From: JAVJSD01 sp040219575
Lineage (GTDB): Bacteria; Planctomycetota; Planctomycetia; Pirellulales; Pirellulaceae
Assembly: GCA_040219575.1 (NCBI GenBank)
Contig: JAVJSD010000014.1
Span: 62,001-126,000 of the forward strand
Length of the DNA: 64,000 nt
Direction: 5' to 3'
Below are positions 1 through 8,833 of the stretch, in pieces (the first letter of the stretch is position 1; the number at the start of each line of letters is the position of its first letter). A program made the translations under genes and the position numbers. The notes beneath the pieces were generated by a model that saw only the letters and a list, made by a program, of their open reading frames with translations, did no database searches and was not told the origin of the DNA.

Positions 1-1
1 T

Positions 2-1411
2 CACTTGCTCGTCGTCGCGGCTTGCGTGGCGTTGACGGCCACGTCGTCGTCCGCCGCCGAGACGCGCCCCAATTTCATCTTCATCAACATCGACGATTTG
101 GGCTACGCCGACATCGGCCCCTTCGGATCGGAATTGAATCGCACACCGCATCTGGACCGCATGGCGGAGGAGGGGCGCCGGCTGACCTGCTTTTACGCGG
201 CGCCGGTCTGTTCGCCTTCCCGCGCGTCGTTGATGACCGGCTGCTACCCGAAACGCTCGCTCTCGATTCCGCACGTGTTGTTTCCCGGCAATGCCGAAGG
301 CCTCGCTCCCGAGGAAATCACCGTCGCGGAGCTGCTTAAGAAGCAGGGTTACGTGACGGGCATCGTCGGCAAATGGCATCTCGGCGATCAGCCGGAGTTC
401 ATGCCGACGCGGCAAGGCTTCGACAGCTACTTCGGCCTGCCGTACTCCAACGACATGGGCCCCGCCGAGGACGGCGTGAAGAGCAACCTCGGCGCGCCCC
501 TGCCCAAGCGGCGTGGGAAAGGCAAGGGACAGCCGCCGCTGCCGTGGCTGCGCAACGAGACGGTGCTGCAGCGCGTGTTGGCCGACGACCAGACCACGCT
601 CGTCGAGCGGTACACCGAAGAAGCCGTCAAGTTCATCCAAGAGAACAAGGGCAAGCCGTTCTTCCTCTACCTGCCGCATTCGGCCGTTCATTTTCCGATT
701 TACCCCGGCAAGAAATTCCAGGGCAAGTCCAGCAACGGCATTTACGGCGATTGGGTTGAGGAAGTCGATTGGAGCGTCGGCCAGGTGCTCGACGCGGTCC
801 GCGATGCAGGGATCGAGAAGAACACGCTGGTGATCTTCACCTCCGACAATGGCGGCACGCCGCGCGGAAAGAACACGCCGCTGCGAGGCTTCAAGGGAAG
901 CACGTTCGAAGGGGGCATGCGCGAACCGACGATCGCCTGGCAGCCCGGAACGATTCCCGCCGGCACTTCGACCGACGAGGTGACCGGCATGATCGACATC
1001 CTGCCCACGCTGGTGAAACTGGCCGGCGGCGACGTACCGAGCGACCGCAAGATCGACGGCGCCGACATCTGGCCGATCCTGGCCGGCGAGCAGGACGCCC
1101 GGTCGCCGCACGAAAACTACTATTATTATCGAGGGCTGAACCTGCAGGCCGTCCGCAGCGGCGATTGGAAGCTTCACCTGGCCGGCGGCGAACTGTACAA
1201 CCTTGACACGGATATCGGCGAATCGAACAACGTCGCCGCCGATCATCCGCAGGTCGTCAAGCAACTCCGCGACGTCGCCGCCGCGATGAAGGCGGACCTT
1301 GGCGTGGAAGGCGTCGGCCCAGGTTGCCGCCCTTTGGGAAAGGTGGAAAACCCCCAACCGATCATCGATCACGAAGGCAATGTGCGCGCCGAGTTTCAAG
1401 CACCAAAGTAG
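2..1411 (+). CDS. Sulfatase (arylsulfatase family), 5' end cut by window edge
   Basis: Exported sulfatase that would hydrolyse sulfate esters, probably on sulfated polysaccharide. The frame is open to the left edge; a TTG at 5 gives 468 residues beginning inside a hydrophobic signal-peptide-like stretch, so the true start lies outside the window. Counting from that TTG, the metal-binding Asp pair is near 30-31 and the formylglycine motif C-S-P-S-R is at 69-73, with Cys69 the residue to be oxidised. G-K-W-H-L-G near 120 and the S-D-N-G motif in the second half complete the family pattern. The C-terminus looks whole. It is followed after about 70 bp by an exported amidohydrolase on the same strand. 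The substrate cannot be told from sequence. Confidence 0.93.
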   Translation, partial: HLLVVAACVALTATSSSAAETRPNFIFINIDDLGYADIGPFGSELNRTPHLDRMAEEGRRLTCFYAAPVCSPSRASLMTGCYPKRSLSIPHVLFPGNAEGLAPEEITVAELLKKQGYVTGIVGKWHLGDQPEFMPTRQGFDSYFGLPYSNDMGPAEDGVKSNLGAPLPKRRGKGKGQPPLPWLRNETVLQRVLADDQTTLVERYTEEAVKFIQENKGKPFFLYLPHSAVHFPIYPGKKFQGKSSNGIYGDWVEEVDWSVGQVLDAVRDAGIEKNTLVIFTSDNGGTPRGKNTPLRGFKGSTFEGGMREPTIAWQPGTIPAGTSTDEVTGMIDILPTLVKLAGGDVPSDRKIDGADIWPILAGEQDARSPHENYYYYRGLNLQAVRSGDWKLHLAGGELYNLDTDIGESNNVAADHPQVVKQLRDVAAAMKADLGVEGVGPGCRPLGKVENPQPIIDHEGNVRAEFQAPK

Positions 1412-1482
1412 TCCCGCGCGAGCGACAAGGCATTTAGCGACAAGACATTTGTCGCCAGTCGGCATTGAGGAACTTTTTGGAG

Positions 1483-2445
1483 ATGAACGTCGTGAAGTCA
1501 AAACCCAATCGCAGCTTAACACGTCGCGCGGCGATCAAGACGGCGTTGGCGGGCGCGGCCGTGGCCGCGATTGGTCCGACCGCCTTGTCCGCAAAGGATC
1601 GAAACGTGCCCGCAGGATACGTCGACTGCCATAGCCACATCTGGACGCGCGACGTAAAGAAGTATCCGCTGGCCGAGGGAAAGACGGTCGCCGATCTCGA
1701 TCCGCCCAGCTTCACGACCGAGGAACTGCTGGCGCTTGCCCGGCCGCTGGGCGTGGGACGCGTGGTGCTGATCGCCCACACGCAATACTACGTGTACGAC
1801 AACACCTACATGGTCGACGCCGCCAAGGCGCATCCGGGGGTGTTCTCGGTGGTGGGCGCGCTCGACCACGAATTGCCGCGCGTCGCCGAGCGGATGCGGA
1901 AGAACCTGGGCGATCATATTCGGAGCTATCGCATCGCCTCTTGGCGCGATCCCAAGGGCTGGCTGCAAGGCGAGGGGATGACCCAGATGTGGACGACGGC
2001 CGCCGAGGAAGGCATCTCGATGGGCCTCTTGCTCAATCCGGAAAACCTGCCTCAGGTCGATCGGATGTGCGAGAAGTTTCCGGACACACCGGTGGTCATC
2101 GACCACTTCGGCCGTGTCGGCGTCGACGGCGAGATCCGCAAGAAGGACCTGGACAATCTCTGCCGCCTGGCCCGGCATAAGCACGTGCACGTGAAGGTCT
2201 CGGCCTATTACGCACTCGGCAAGAAGCAGCCCCCGTATCTCGATCTCGCGCCCATGATTCGTCGCGTGCTCGACGCCTACGGCGCCAATCGCTGTATGTG
2301 GGGCAGCGACGCGCCGTACCAGATTGTGCCGCCGCACACCTACCAGGCCTCGCTCGACCTGGTGACCAAGCAACTCGATTTCCTCAGCGACGAAGATCGC
2401 AGCTGGCTGCTCGGCAAGACCGCCGAGAAGGTCTATTTCGCGTAA
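1483..2445 (+). CDS. Tat-exported amidohydrolase (Amidohydro_2 TIM barrel)
   Basis: Predicted TIM-barrel metal-dependent hydrolase of the amidohydrolase-2 type. An N-terminal R-R-A-A-I-K segment followed by an Ala-rich hydrophobic core (about residues 13-37) looks like a Tat signal. The metal-site motif D-C-H-S-H follows at about 48-52, then an I-D-H-F-G-R strand and W-G-S-D-A-P-Y near the C-terminus, where the Asp would be catalytic. Length (320 residues) suits the family. The ATG at 1483 and a GTG at 1492 are both possible; the GTG has GGAG at 1479-1482 at good spacing. The neighbouring sulfatase suggests a polymer or aromatic degradation role, but this is only inference. Confidence 0.85.
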   Translation: MNVVKSKPNRSLTRRAAIKTALAGAAVAAIGPTALSAKDRNVPAGYVDCHSHIWTRDVKKYPLAEGKTVADLDPPSFTTEELLALARPLGVGRVVLIAHTQYYVYDNTYMVDAAKAHPGVFSVVGALDHELPRVAERMRKNLGDHIRSYRIASWRDPKGWLQGEGMTQMWTTAAEEGISMGLLLNPENLPQVDRMCEKFPDTPVVIDHFGRVGVDGEIRKKDLDNLCRLARHKHVHVKVSAYYALGKKQPPYLDLAPMIRRVLDAYGANRCMWGSDAPYQIVPPHTYQASLDLVTKQLDFLSDEDRSWLLGKTAEKVYFA

Positions 2446-2461
2446 ACCGGTTTGGCGAAGC

Positions 2462-2516
2462 GCACCGCGCCTGGCGAGCCGCAGGTGGCGAGCCGCAGGG
2501 CGTCAGCCCGCGGTGC
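2462..2516. repeat. Intergenic inverted repeat with internal tandem copy
   Basis: GCACCGCG at 2462-2469 pairs with CGCGGTGC at 2509-2516. Between the arms the unit TGGCGAGCCGCAGG occurs twice in tandem. It sits between two convergent genes, so it could act as a terminator hairpin for both, although it has no T-tract. It looks like a dispersed planctomycete intergenic repeat. Confidence 0.5.
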
Positions 2517-2578
2517 AATCGGTGCAACGACGATCGGCGTAGTGACAATCAGCCGCGAGCGCCACGCCGCTCAGCGAG

Positions 2579-4015
2579 TCACCAGATCAGCTGGCTCAGG
2601 CCGGCGCCGATCAACAAGCCGACAAACAGCGTGATCGGAATCGTAATCGCCAGGGCGATGGCGACGCAGGTGGCTCGTGAGAGCCCCTCGACCGGCTCGA
2701 ATCGAACCTCGGAGCCGCCGCCCATCCGGGTCGTCTCCTGTCCGGCCGACGCCATCGCGCCCGTCCGTTGCATCGATTGCGAAGGCGATTCCGTGGCGTG
2801 CGAGAAATCGCCGAAGTCGAACGACGCGGAGCCGGTGTCGCGCAGTTCTTCGTCGCCGTTTTCTTCGATCGGCAGCGGCGGCGGCAACCAGGGGGATTTC
2901 CCCAAGTGGTGCGAGGGAATCGGACCGGCGTCGCTGGCCCAGGCTTCCAGACGCGCGGCGACTTCCGCCATCGAGTTGATGCGGGCCCGCGGGTCCTTCT
3001 CCATCATGTCGGCGATGATTTCGACGAACTCTTCGCTCAGCTCCGGGTTGAACCGCCGCGGATGCCAGGGCGTTTCCTCACAATGCCGAGCCGCCTTGTT
3101 TCCCGCCGTCCCGCCCGGGAAGGGCACCTTGCCGGTGACGGCGTAGTACAACGTGCAGCCGAGCGAATAAACGTCGCTGGCCTTGGTGATGTCGTTGGGG
3201 GTGCGAATCTGCTCCGGCGCCAGGTAGTCGGCGGTCCCCACGATCTTGCCCGCGCGGGGATCGTGTTCGGCCTCGTGCACGAATCCCGCCAGCCCCAGGT
3301 CGGAGACCTTGGCGATTCCCTCGGGGGTGACGAGAATGTTGCCGGGCTTCACGTCGCGGTGAATCAGTCCGCGGCGGTGCGCGTATTCCAGCCCGTGCGA
3401 AGCCTGCATCACGATGCTGGCCGCCTGCTGCATGGTGAGCCGTTTCTGTGAACGGACCAGACGCCGCAAGTCGGTGCCGGGCACATACTCCACCACCAGG
3501 TAGTAAACGTTGCCGTCTTCTCCGGCGTCGTAGGCCCGCACCAGATTGGCGTGATCGAGTTGGGCTTGCGTGCGAATCTCGCGGCGGAAATTCTGTTTGG
3601 CGTCGTCGGTCGATTTGTGCAGCGGCAGCACCTTGATCGCCGACTCGCGCCCCAGCATCTCGTGTTCGGCCTTGAAGACGTGCCCCATCCCGCCCTGCCC
3701 GATGAAATCGGTGACAATGTACGGACCGAGATTAAGCTTGGTGCGGCCGTTCTTGAGCTGTTCGGCTTGATAGGTGGTGAGCAGTCCGTCGGCGACGAGT
3801 TGCGCGGCGAGTTCCGGGTCGTCGATCTTGACGACGGCCAATCCGTCGGCCCCGGCGGATACGTGCAGTCGGGCGAGCGCATCGTCGATCTGCTCTTGAG
3901 TGACCAGACCACTCAGCAGCGCCGAGTTTCGAAATACTGACTTGGAAGTTGGCACGGAAGGATTCGGAAGGTGGACTGGGCGGTCGGCAGAGATCGCCGG
4001 AGGGCGTCCAGGCAA
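2579..4015 (-). CDS. Membrane-anchored Ser/Thr protein kinase (PknB/Hanks type)
   Basis: Hanks-type protein kinase of 478 residues. An N-terminal region of about 95 residues of unknown fold precedes the kinase domain. The glycine loop I-G-Q-G-G-M-G is at about 105-111, the ATP-binding Lys near 128, H-R-D at 219-221 and A-P-E at about 266-268. The metal-binding D-F-G motif is D-L-G (239-241), a common and functional variant. A linker rich in Pro, Ser and acidic residues leads to one transmembrane helix at the extreme C-terminus (about 450-472), so the kinase domain should be cytoplasmic with almost nothing outside. There is no PASTA or WD40 sensor domain, so the signal it reads is not evident. 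Confidence 0.93.
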   Translation of the reverse strand: MPGRPPAISADRPVHLPNPSVPTSKSVFRNSALLSGLVTQEQIDDALARLHVSAGADGLAVVKIDDPELAAQLVADGLLTTYQAEQLKNGRTKLNLGPYIVTDFIGQGGMGHVFKAEHEMLGRESAIKVLPLHKSTDDAKQNFRREIRTQAQLDHANLVRAYDAGEDGNVYYLVVEYVPGTDLRRLVRSQKRLTMQQAASIVMQASHGLEYAHRRGLIHRDVKPGNILVTPEGIAKVSDLGLAGFVHEAEHDPRAGKIVGTADYLAPEQIRTPNDITKASDVYSLGCTLYYAVTGKVPFPGGTAGNKAARHCEETPWHPRRFNPELSEEFVEIIADMMEKDPRARINSMAEVAARLEAWASDAGPIPSHHLGKSPWLPPPLPIEENGDEELRDTGSASFDFGDFSHATESPSQSMQRTGAMASAGQETTRMGGGSEVRFEPVEGLSRATCVAIALAITIPITLFVGLLIGAGLSQLIW

Positions 4016-4279
4016 GTCTATCTCATGGTACAGCGTAGCGACCGCGCCCGCGTCGCGCCAAGCGCGAAGCCCCCGATCGAGTGAGAATTTCGCCCCATCT
4101 CCGGCGAGGACAATACGTTAGCCCAAGGCGCCGTTGCCAGGGGCGTTGTAAAGGGCGCTGGCCGGTTTCCAGCCAAACCGCACCTTCGCGCCGCGGCAAA
4201 TCGCCGGAATCGGTTATCAACGGTCGGCGCGGAGGGCGGCCTCGATCCGTCGTTCGGCGGTTGCCGATTTCGGCGGAGT

Positions 4280-5050
4280 TCAGGTCGAGAACTCTCCCTC
4301 TTCGTTGAGGCCGAATTCGCGCCAACTGGGCGGCAGCGGCGCGACAATGTCCAGCTGCGTCTTGCGCACCGGATGCGTCAACGCCAAACGCCGCGCGTGC
4401 AAGCCGATGCCGCGTGGGAACGACCGCCGACTGCCGTATTTTCGGTCGCCGACGACCGCGTGGCCGCGCTCGGAGAATTGCAGACGAATCTGGTGCTTGC
4501 GCCCCGTCTCGAGATGGACTTCCAGCAGACTGACGCCGCGACCTGCAGCGCGCGTGACGTACGATAAACGCGCCGATTTGGCCCCGGGCGTCGTCTGTGA
4601 GGTGACGACCATTCGTCGCCGCTGCTCCTCCTTGACGACCCAATCGTGCAACTCGCCGGTCTCCGGCTGCGGCCTGCCGGCGACGATCGCCCAGTACGTC
4701 TTGTGCACGCGTCCCGTGCGAAACTGCTCGGTCAGTCGGGCCGCGGCCTTGCTAGTGCGGGCCAACAACAAGACGCCGGTCGTCACGGAATCGAGCCGGC
4801 TCACCACTCCGAGATACACTTTGCCCGGCTTGTCGTACTTGCGCTTGATGTAGGCCGCCGCCACGTCAAGCAGACTCTCTCGGCCGGCCGCTGCTCCCAT
4901 GGTCGGCAAGTCCGCCGGCTTGAGCACGGCGAGCAGATGATTGTCTTCAAAAAGCACTTGGAGCGGCGGCACGGGCGATTCAACGCTGAAGTCGTTCGGG
5001 TAGGATGGACGAGCAGACGGAGTTCGCCTCAACCGGCGATTATCGTCCAA
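4280..5050 (-). CDS. RluA-family RNA pseudouridine synthase
   Basis: Converts uridine to pseudouridine in rRNA or tRNA. The catalytic loop S-R-L-D-S-V-T-T-G is at about 84-92 with Asp87 as the nucleophile, and the RNA-binding strand G-R-K-H-Q-I-R-L-Q typical of RluA/RluC/RluD occurs near 190-200. There is no N-terminal S4 domain, which places it with the short RluA/TruC-like forms rather than RluD. At 256 residues the length suits that group. The first 28 residues are poorly conserved in character, so an internal start is possible. The 264 bp between it and the kinase holds no supported gene. Confidence 0.88.
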   Translation of the reverse strand: MDDNRRLRRTPSARPSYPNDFSVESPVPPLQVLFEDNHLLAVLKPADLPTMGAAAGRESLLDVAAAYIKRKYDKPGKVYLGVVSRLDSVTTGVLLLARTSKAAARLTEQFRTGRVHKTYWAIVAGRPQPETGELHDWVVKEEQRRRMVVTSQTTPGAKSARLSYVTRAAGRGVSLLEVHLETGRKHQIRLQFSERGHAVVGDRKYGSRRSFPRGIGLHARRLALTHPVRKTQLDIVAPLPPSWREFGLNEEGEFST

Positions 5051-5127
5051 CGACGTGTCGGGCGACAGTCCGCACCGCCTCGCTGAAGGCCGCGTTGGCC
5101 GCCGTCAGCCGCCTTTACCACCACCTA

Positions 5128-5146
5128 CCGACGCTGGCAGCGTCGG
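5128..5146. promoter_or_regulatory. Perfect hairpin just upstream of maf
   Basis: CCGACGCT and AGCGTCGG form an 8-bp stem with a 3-nt loop about 20 nt before the GTG start of maf. It might be a 5'-UTR hairpin or a terminator for transcription entering from the left. No T-tract follows. Confidence 0.35.
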
Positions 5147-5166
5147 TCACGAGGAGACCGCAATCG

Positions 5167-5727
5167 GTGAACTTGATTCTCGCTAGTACGTCGCCCCGTC
5201 GTCGCGAACTGCTTGACGTCGCAGGCTACACGTTCGACGTAGTGGCGCCTTCCGAGACCGCCGAGTGTGGAATCTGCAGCCGAGAGTCGCCGCCAGAACT
5301 GGTGGCAAGACTCGCTTTCCAAAAGGCCCGCGACGTGGCGCAGCGCATCGAGACGGGACTGATTCTGGGTTGCGACACGGTGGCGGATTGCTGCGGACAG
5401 ATCTTGGGGAAGCCGCACGACCGGCGGCATGCGCGGGAGATGCTCGTGCTGTTGCGCGGCCGCGTGCATTCGGTGTACAGCGGACTGTGCCTGTGGCGTC
5501 GGCCGGACGATGAGGTCTCCGTCCGCGTCTGCCAATCGCGACTGCGAATGGACGCGTTCACCGACGAGCAGCTCGAGGCGTATCTCGACAGCGGCCAGTG
5601 GGAGGGCAAGGCGGGCGCCTTCGGCTATCAGGACGGCCTCGATTGGTTGCATCTCGAGGAAGGCAGCGAGTCGAACGTGGTGGGACTGCCGCTGGAGCTG
5701 CTGGCGGAGATGTTGATGGGAAATTGA
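5167..5727 (+). CDS. maf: Maf-type nucleotide pyrophosphatase
   Basis: Maf/YceF/YhdE house-cleaning pyrophosphatase that hydrolyses non-canonical or modified nucleoside triphosphates. The N-terminal signature S-T-S-P-R-R-R-E-L is at residues 7-15, followed by L-G-C-D-T-V-A-D and the G-K-A-G-A-F-G-Y-Q segment that closes the active site. The canonical A-D-T-V is C-D-T-V here. A GTG at 5167 is chosen because it begins directly at the conserved M-N-L-I-L-A-S core, is preceded by GGAG, and gives 186 residues, the normal size. Longer upstream reading in the same frame has no family resemblance. A hairpin lies just upstream. Confidence 0.92.
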   Translation: MNLILASTSPRRRELLDVAGYTFDVVAPSETAECGICSRESPPELVARLAFQKARDVAQRIETGLILGCDTVADCCGQILGKPHDRRHAREMLVLLRGRVHSVYSGLCLWRRPDDEVSVRVCQSRLRMDAFTDEQLEAYLDSGQWEGKAGAFGYQDGLDWLHLEEGSESNVVGLPLELLAEMLMGN

Positions 5728-5836
5728 ATTCAGATTGCTGAAATCTGATGTCCGGAAACTTGCCGGGCGAAGTCCCAAAGTGGATACTGCTTCTAGCGCC
5801 ATTCTCGCCAAGCACTCACTTCCGGATCAGTGTCGT

Positions 5837-6361
5837 ATGAGCGGTTATCCAGAGACCGGCGACGATCTGCTGAACACGAATTGGCAGACGCCCAAGCAGC
5901 CTCCGAAGGCTCCTTTCCAGCAGAATCCCTACTACCAGGCCGGCGGACCACCGCCGCGGCGTCCTTCGAGCGGCGCCGGGGTCGCCGTCATCGTGGCGGT
6001 GCTGCTGCTGTCGGGCACGTGCCTGGTGACGATGGTGGGGGCGGCGATCGTGGGCGTGGCGGCCTACCGGACCGAACAGCAGCAACGGCGCGACAGAATT
6101 CAAAGCACGTTCGATAGCCTGCGGCAACAGCAGGAAATCCAGAATCAACCGCCTCCCGAGCCCGCCTGGAACCCCTCCGACTCATTCGAGAAGATGCGTC
6201 AGGAGAGCCAGCGTCGTCAGGAAGAGTTGCGCCGCCAGCGTGACGAGGCGTTCCAACAGATGATGGAAGACTCGCGCCGGCGCAGCGAAGATTCGATGCG
6301 GGAAATGCAGGAGCGGATGGAGCGGATGCGTTCGTCGCCCCGCGGACGCCCCGGCTTTTGA
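5837..6361 (+). CDS. Single-pass membrane protein with charged coiled coil
   Basis: No family is recognised. The 174-residue product has a Pro/Gln-rich N-terminal tail of about 45 residues, one transmembrane helix (about 48-73), then a long segment rich in Gln, Arg, Glu and Met (about 75-165) with heptad-like spacing that probably forms a coiled coil, and a short Arg/Pro/Gly tail. The ATG at 5837 is preferred because sequence upstream in the same frame has no protein-like character. The stop lies 12 bp from the convergent cysNC stop. Such N-in membrane proteins with a helical tail are common in planctomycetes, but no function can be assigned. Confidence 0.7.
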   Translation: MSGYPETGDDLLNTNWQTPKQPPKAPFQQNPYYQAGGPPPRRPSSGAGVAVIVAVLLLSGTCLVTMVGAAIVGVAAYRTEQQQRRDRIQSTFDSLRQQQEIQNQPPPEPAWNPSDSFEKMRQESQRRQEELRRQRDEAFQQMMEDSRRRSEDSMREMQERMERMRSSPRGRPGF

Positions 6362-6373
6362 ACCCGCGGGAGC

Positions 6374-8311
6374 CTAGCGGATCACGCCGCGCGAGCGGAG
6401 AAGCTCCAGGATTCGCTCGACGCAATCCTCCACGGGAAGTTCGTGCGTGGGGAGCGTGAGGTCGGGCTGCGGCGGCGTTTCGTATTGCGAACTGACGCCG
6501 GGGAAGTTGGCGATCTCGCCCGCATCGGCCGCCCCGTAGTGGCCCTCGGTGTCGCGCTCGCGGCAGACCTCGATCGGGGCCGACAGATGCACGACCAGGA
6601 ACTTGTCGCTGCCGACAACCTCCTTCGCCCTTTGCCGCACGTCTTCGCTGGGAGCCAGGAAGGCGGCGACGCAGATCAAACCCGCTTCGTTGATCAGCCG
6701 CGCAACCTCCGCGCTGCGACGGAGGTTCTCGCTGCGGTCCTCGGCCGTGAAGCCCAGGTCGCGGCTGATTCCCAGCCGCATGTTCTGGCCGTCGAGCACC
6801 GTGCAAGCGCGGCCCTCATCGAACAGTTTGCGCTCTAGCGCATTGGCCATCGTCGTCTTGCCGGCGCCCGCCAGGCCGGTGAGTAGAATCGTGGCGGGTT
6901 GTTGGCCGAATCGCGCGGCCCGCTCCTCAGCCGTGACGTTGCTGTCGCGGCTCTGAAGATCGCGGCTGGCGGGCTCGGCGTCCCAGTGATCGCGCCGCTC
7001 GACCTCGGTGCGGCGGTCGAGAATCATTCCCGCCCCGACCGTCACGTTGCTGATGCGGTCGATGACGATGAACGCCCCCGTGCCGCGGTTCCGCCGGTAG
7101 CCGTCAAAGGCGATCGGTTCGTTGAGCGCCACCGCACAGCGACCGATCTCGTTCAATTCCAACGTCGGCGACTCTTTGCGATGCAGCGTGTTCACATCCA
7201 CCTGATACCGCAACGTGTGAATCGCGCCAGGCACCGTCTTGGTCGTCTGCTTGAACAAGTACTGCCGGCCGGGAACCATGCCCTGTTCCGACATCCAGAC
7301 CACCATCGCGTCGAAGTTCTGCTCCAATCGCGGCACATTGCCCGGCCGCACGATCATGTCGCCGCGGCTGCAATCGATCTCATCCTCGAGCGTGATCGTC
7401 ACCGACTGCGGCACAAACGCCTCTTCCAATTCGCCGTCGAAGGTCACGATGTTCTTGACGCGGCTGGTCTTTCGCGACGGCAGAACCATCACCTCGTCGC
7501 CCTTGCGGACGATGCCCGAGGCCAGCGTGCCGCAGAAGCCGCGGAAGTTGAGGTGCGGCCGGTTGACCAGTTGCACCGGAAAGCGGAAGTCCTCCAGGTT
7601 GCGGTCCGAACCGATGTAGACCGTCTCCAAAAAGTTCATCAGCGTGCTGCCGTCGTACCACGGCATGTTCGGGCTCCGCTCGACGACGTTGTCGCCCTTG
7701 AGGGCCGAAACGGGAATGAAGTGCAAGTCGGGCAACTCCAGCCGGGCGGCGAAGTCCTGGTAGTCGCTCTTGATCTGCTCGAATCGCTCCTGACTCCAAT
7801 CGACCAGGTCCATCTTGTTGACCGCCACCACCACGTGCTTGATGCCCAGCAGCGAGGTGATGAAGGTATGCCGCCGTGTCTGCGTGAGCACGCCGTGGCG
7901 GGCGTCGATCAGAATCACGGCCAGGTCGGCGGTCGAGGCGCCGGTGGCCATGTTGCGCGTGTACTGCTCGTGGCCCGGCGTATCGGCGATGATGAACTTC
8001 CGCCGGGCGGTGGAGAAGTAGCGGTAGGCGACGTCGATGGTGATGCCCTGCTGCCGCTCGTCTTCCAATCCGTCGAGCAGCAGCGCCGCGTCGATCTCTT
8101 CGCCGGTGGTGCCGAAGCGCTGGCTGTCCTTGCGAATGGCGGCGATCTGGTCCTCGTAGACCATCTTGGCCGACAGCAACAGCTTGCCGATGAGCGTACT
8201 CTTGCCGTCGTCCACGCTGCCGCACGTGATGAACCGCATCAACTCCTTGCGTTCATGCTGCGCGAGGTAGGCGTTGATATCCGTGGCGATCAGGTCAGAC
8301 GAATGCGACAT
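6374..8311 (-). CDS. cysNC: Bifunctional sulfate adenylyltransferase subunit 1 / APS kinase (CysNC)
   Basis: Fusion of CysN, the GTPase subunit of ATP sulfurylase, with CysC, adenylylsulfate kinase. It activates sulfate to APS and then PAPS. The CysN part has the P-loop G-S-V-D-D-G-K-S-T at 31-39, the D-T-P-G-H switch, N-K-M-D-L for guanine recognition, and the beta-barrel domains that follow. After a variable linker at about 440-465, the CysC part has its own P-loop G-L-A-G-A-G-K-T-T near 480 and the following D-G-x-N-x-R motif. Total length, 645 residues, matches known CysNC fusions. The partner cysD lies upstream on the same strand, but a GxxExxY unit now separates them, so operon transcription may be interrupted. 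Confidence 0.96.
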   Translation of the reverse strand: MSHSSDLIATDINAYLAQHERKELMRFITCGSVDDGKSTLIGKLLLSAKMVYEDQIAAIRKDSQRFGTTGEEIDAALLLDGLEDERQQGITIDVAYRYFSTARRKFIIADTPGHEQYTRNMATGASTADLAVILIDARHGVLTQTRRHTFITSLLGIKHVVVAVNKMDLVDWSQERFEQIKSDYQDFAARLELPDLHFIPVSALKGDNVVERSPNMPWYDGSTLMNFLETVYIGSDRNLEDFRFPVQLVNRPHLNFRGFCGTLASGIVRKGDEVMVLPSRKTSRVKNIVTFDGELEEAFVPQSVTITLEDEIDCSRGDMIVRPGNVPRLEQNFDAMVVWMSEQGMVPGRQYLFKQTTKTVPGAIHTLRYQVDVNTLHRKESPTLELNEIGRCAVALNEPIAFDGYRRNRGTGAFIVIDRISNVTVGAGMILDRRTEVERRDHWDAEPASRDLQSRDSNVTAEERAARFGQQPATILLTGLAGAGKTTMANALERKLFDEGRACTVLDGQNMRLGISRDLGFTAEDRSENLRRSAEVARLINEAGLICVAAFLAPSEDVRQRAKEVVGSDKFLVVHLSAPIEVCRERDTEGHYGAADAGEIANFPGVSSQYETPPQPDLTLPTHELPVEDCVERILELLRSRGVIR

Positions 8312-8336
8312 GGAACAACAACCTAAAAGCGAATTT

Positions 8337-8381
8337 GGAAGAAGGACTAACCGCTGATGAACGCTAATGAGACGCTAATGA
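8337..8381. repeat. Left arm of the GxxExxY-unit inverted repeat
   Basis: Contains AACCGCTGATGAACGCTAAT followed by a second CGCTAATG. It matches the reverse complement of 8834-8878 at 42 of 45 positions. It lies between the start codon of cysNC and the stop codon of the GxxExxY gene. Confidence 0.85.
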
Positions 8382-8391
8382 CGCAGCTCGA

Positions 8392-8787
8392 TCAATTGAC
8401 GTATTCCGATAGAACAACGCGTTTCCACTCCACCTTCGCAATCGGAGAAAAATTGATCAAGTAGCCCACGGCGTGTCGCGTAATGCGCATGTAGTTCATC
8501 AATTGGGCTTCATGTGGCTCGGCCAACGCGCTCACGGCTTTCAGTTCCACGACGATTTCCGCAAAGACAACTAGATCAGGAATGTACCGCTTCTTCAGCT
8601 CAACCCCTTTGTAGTAAACGACCAGTTCCTGTTGGCGGACGAATGGAATACGTCGCGACGCCAGTTCAATCTCCAACGCTTCTTGATAGATCTCTTCCAG
8701 CAGTCCCCCACCCAACTCTCGGTGAACCGCGAACGCCGCCCCCATCAATGCATAACCTTCCTGGGAAAACGGTTTGTCGCGGTCCAT
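8392..8787 (-). CDS. GxxExxY protein (PDDEXK_3 family, predicted nuclease fold)
   Basis: Small protein of 131 residues in the GxxExxY family, which is assigned to the PD-(D/E)XK superfamily; its biological role is unknown. The name motif appears as G-G-G-L-L-E-E-I-Y-Q-E-A at about 27-38. The core strands follow: Y-K-G-V-E-L (about 60-65), Y-I-P-D-L-V-V (about 68-74, with the conserved Asp), and V-E-L-K-A-V (about 79-84), which supplies the E-x-K of the nuclease fold. The C-terminal Q-L-M-N-Y-M-R and G-Y-L-I-N-F segments are also typical. The gene is complete and is framed by 45-bp inverted repeats, unlike any neighbour. Confidence 0.9.
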   Translation of the reverse strand: MDRDKPFSQEGYALMGAAFAVHRELGGGLLEEIYQEALEIELASRRIPFVRQQELVVYYKGVELKKRYIPDLVVFAEIVVELKAVSALAEPHEAQLMNYMRITRHAVGYLINFSPIAKVEWKRVVLSEYVN

Positions 8788-8833
8788 TTGACGGCCCCCC
8801 GTGACTACCTGAATCCTTGCCTTGCTCTTTACT

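Noticed and set aside
6899..8326. Plus-strand open frame of 475 codons across cysNC
   Set aside because: Antisense of cysNC; composition typical of reversed high-GC genes.
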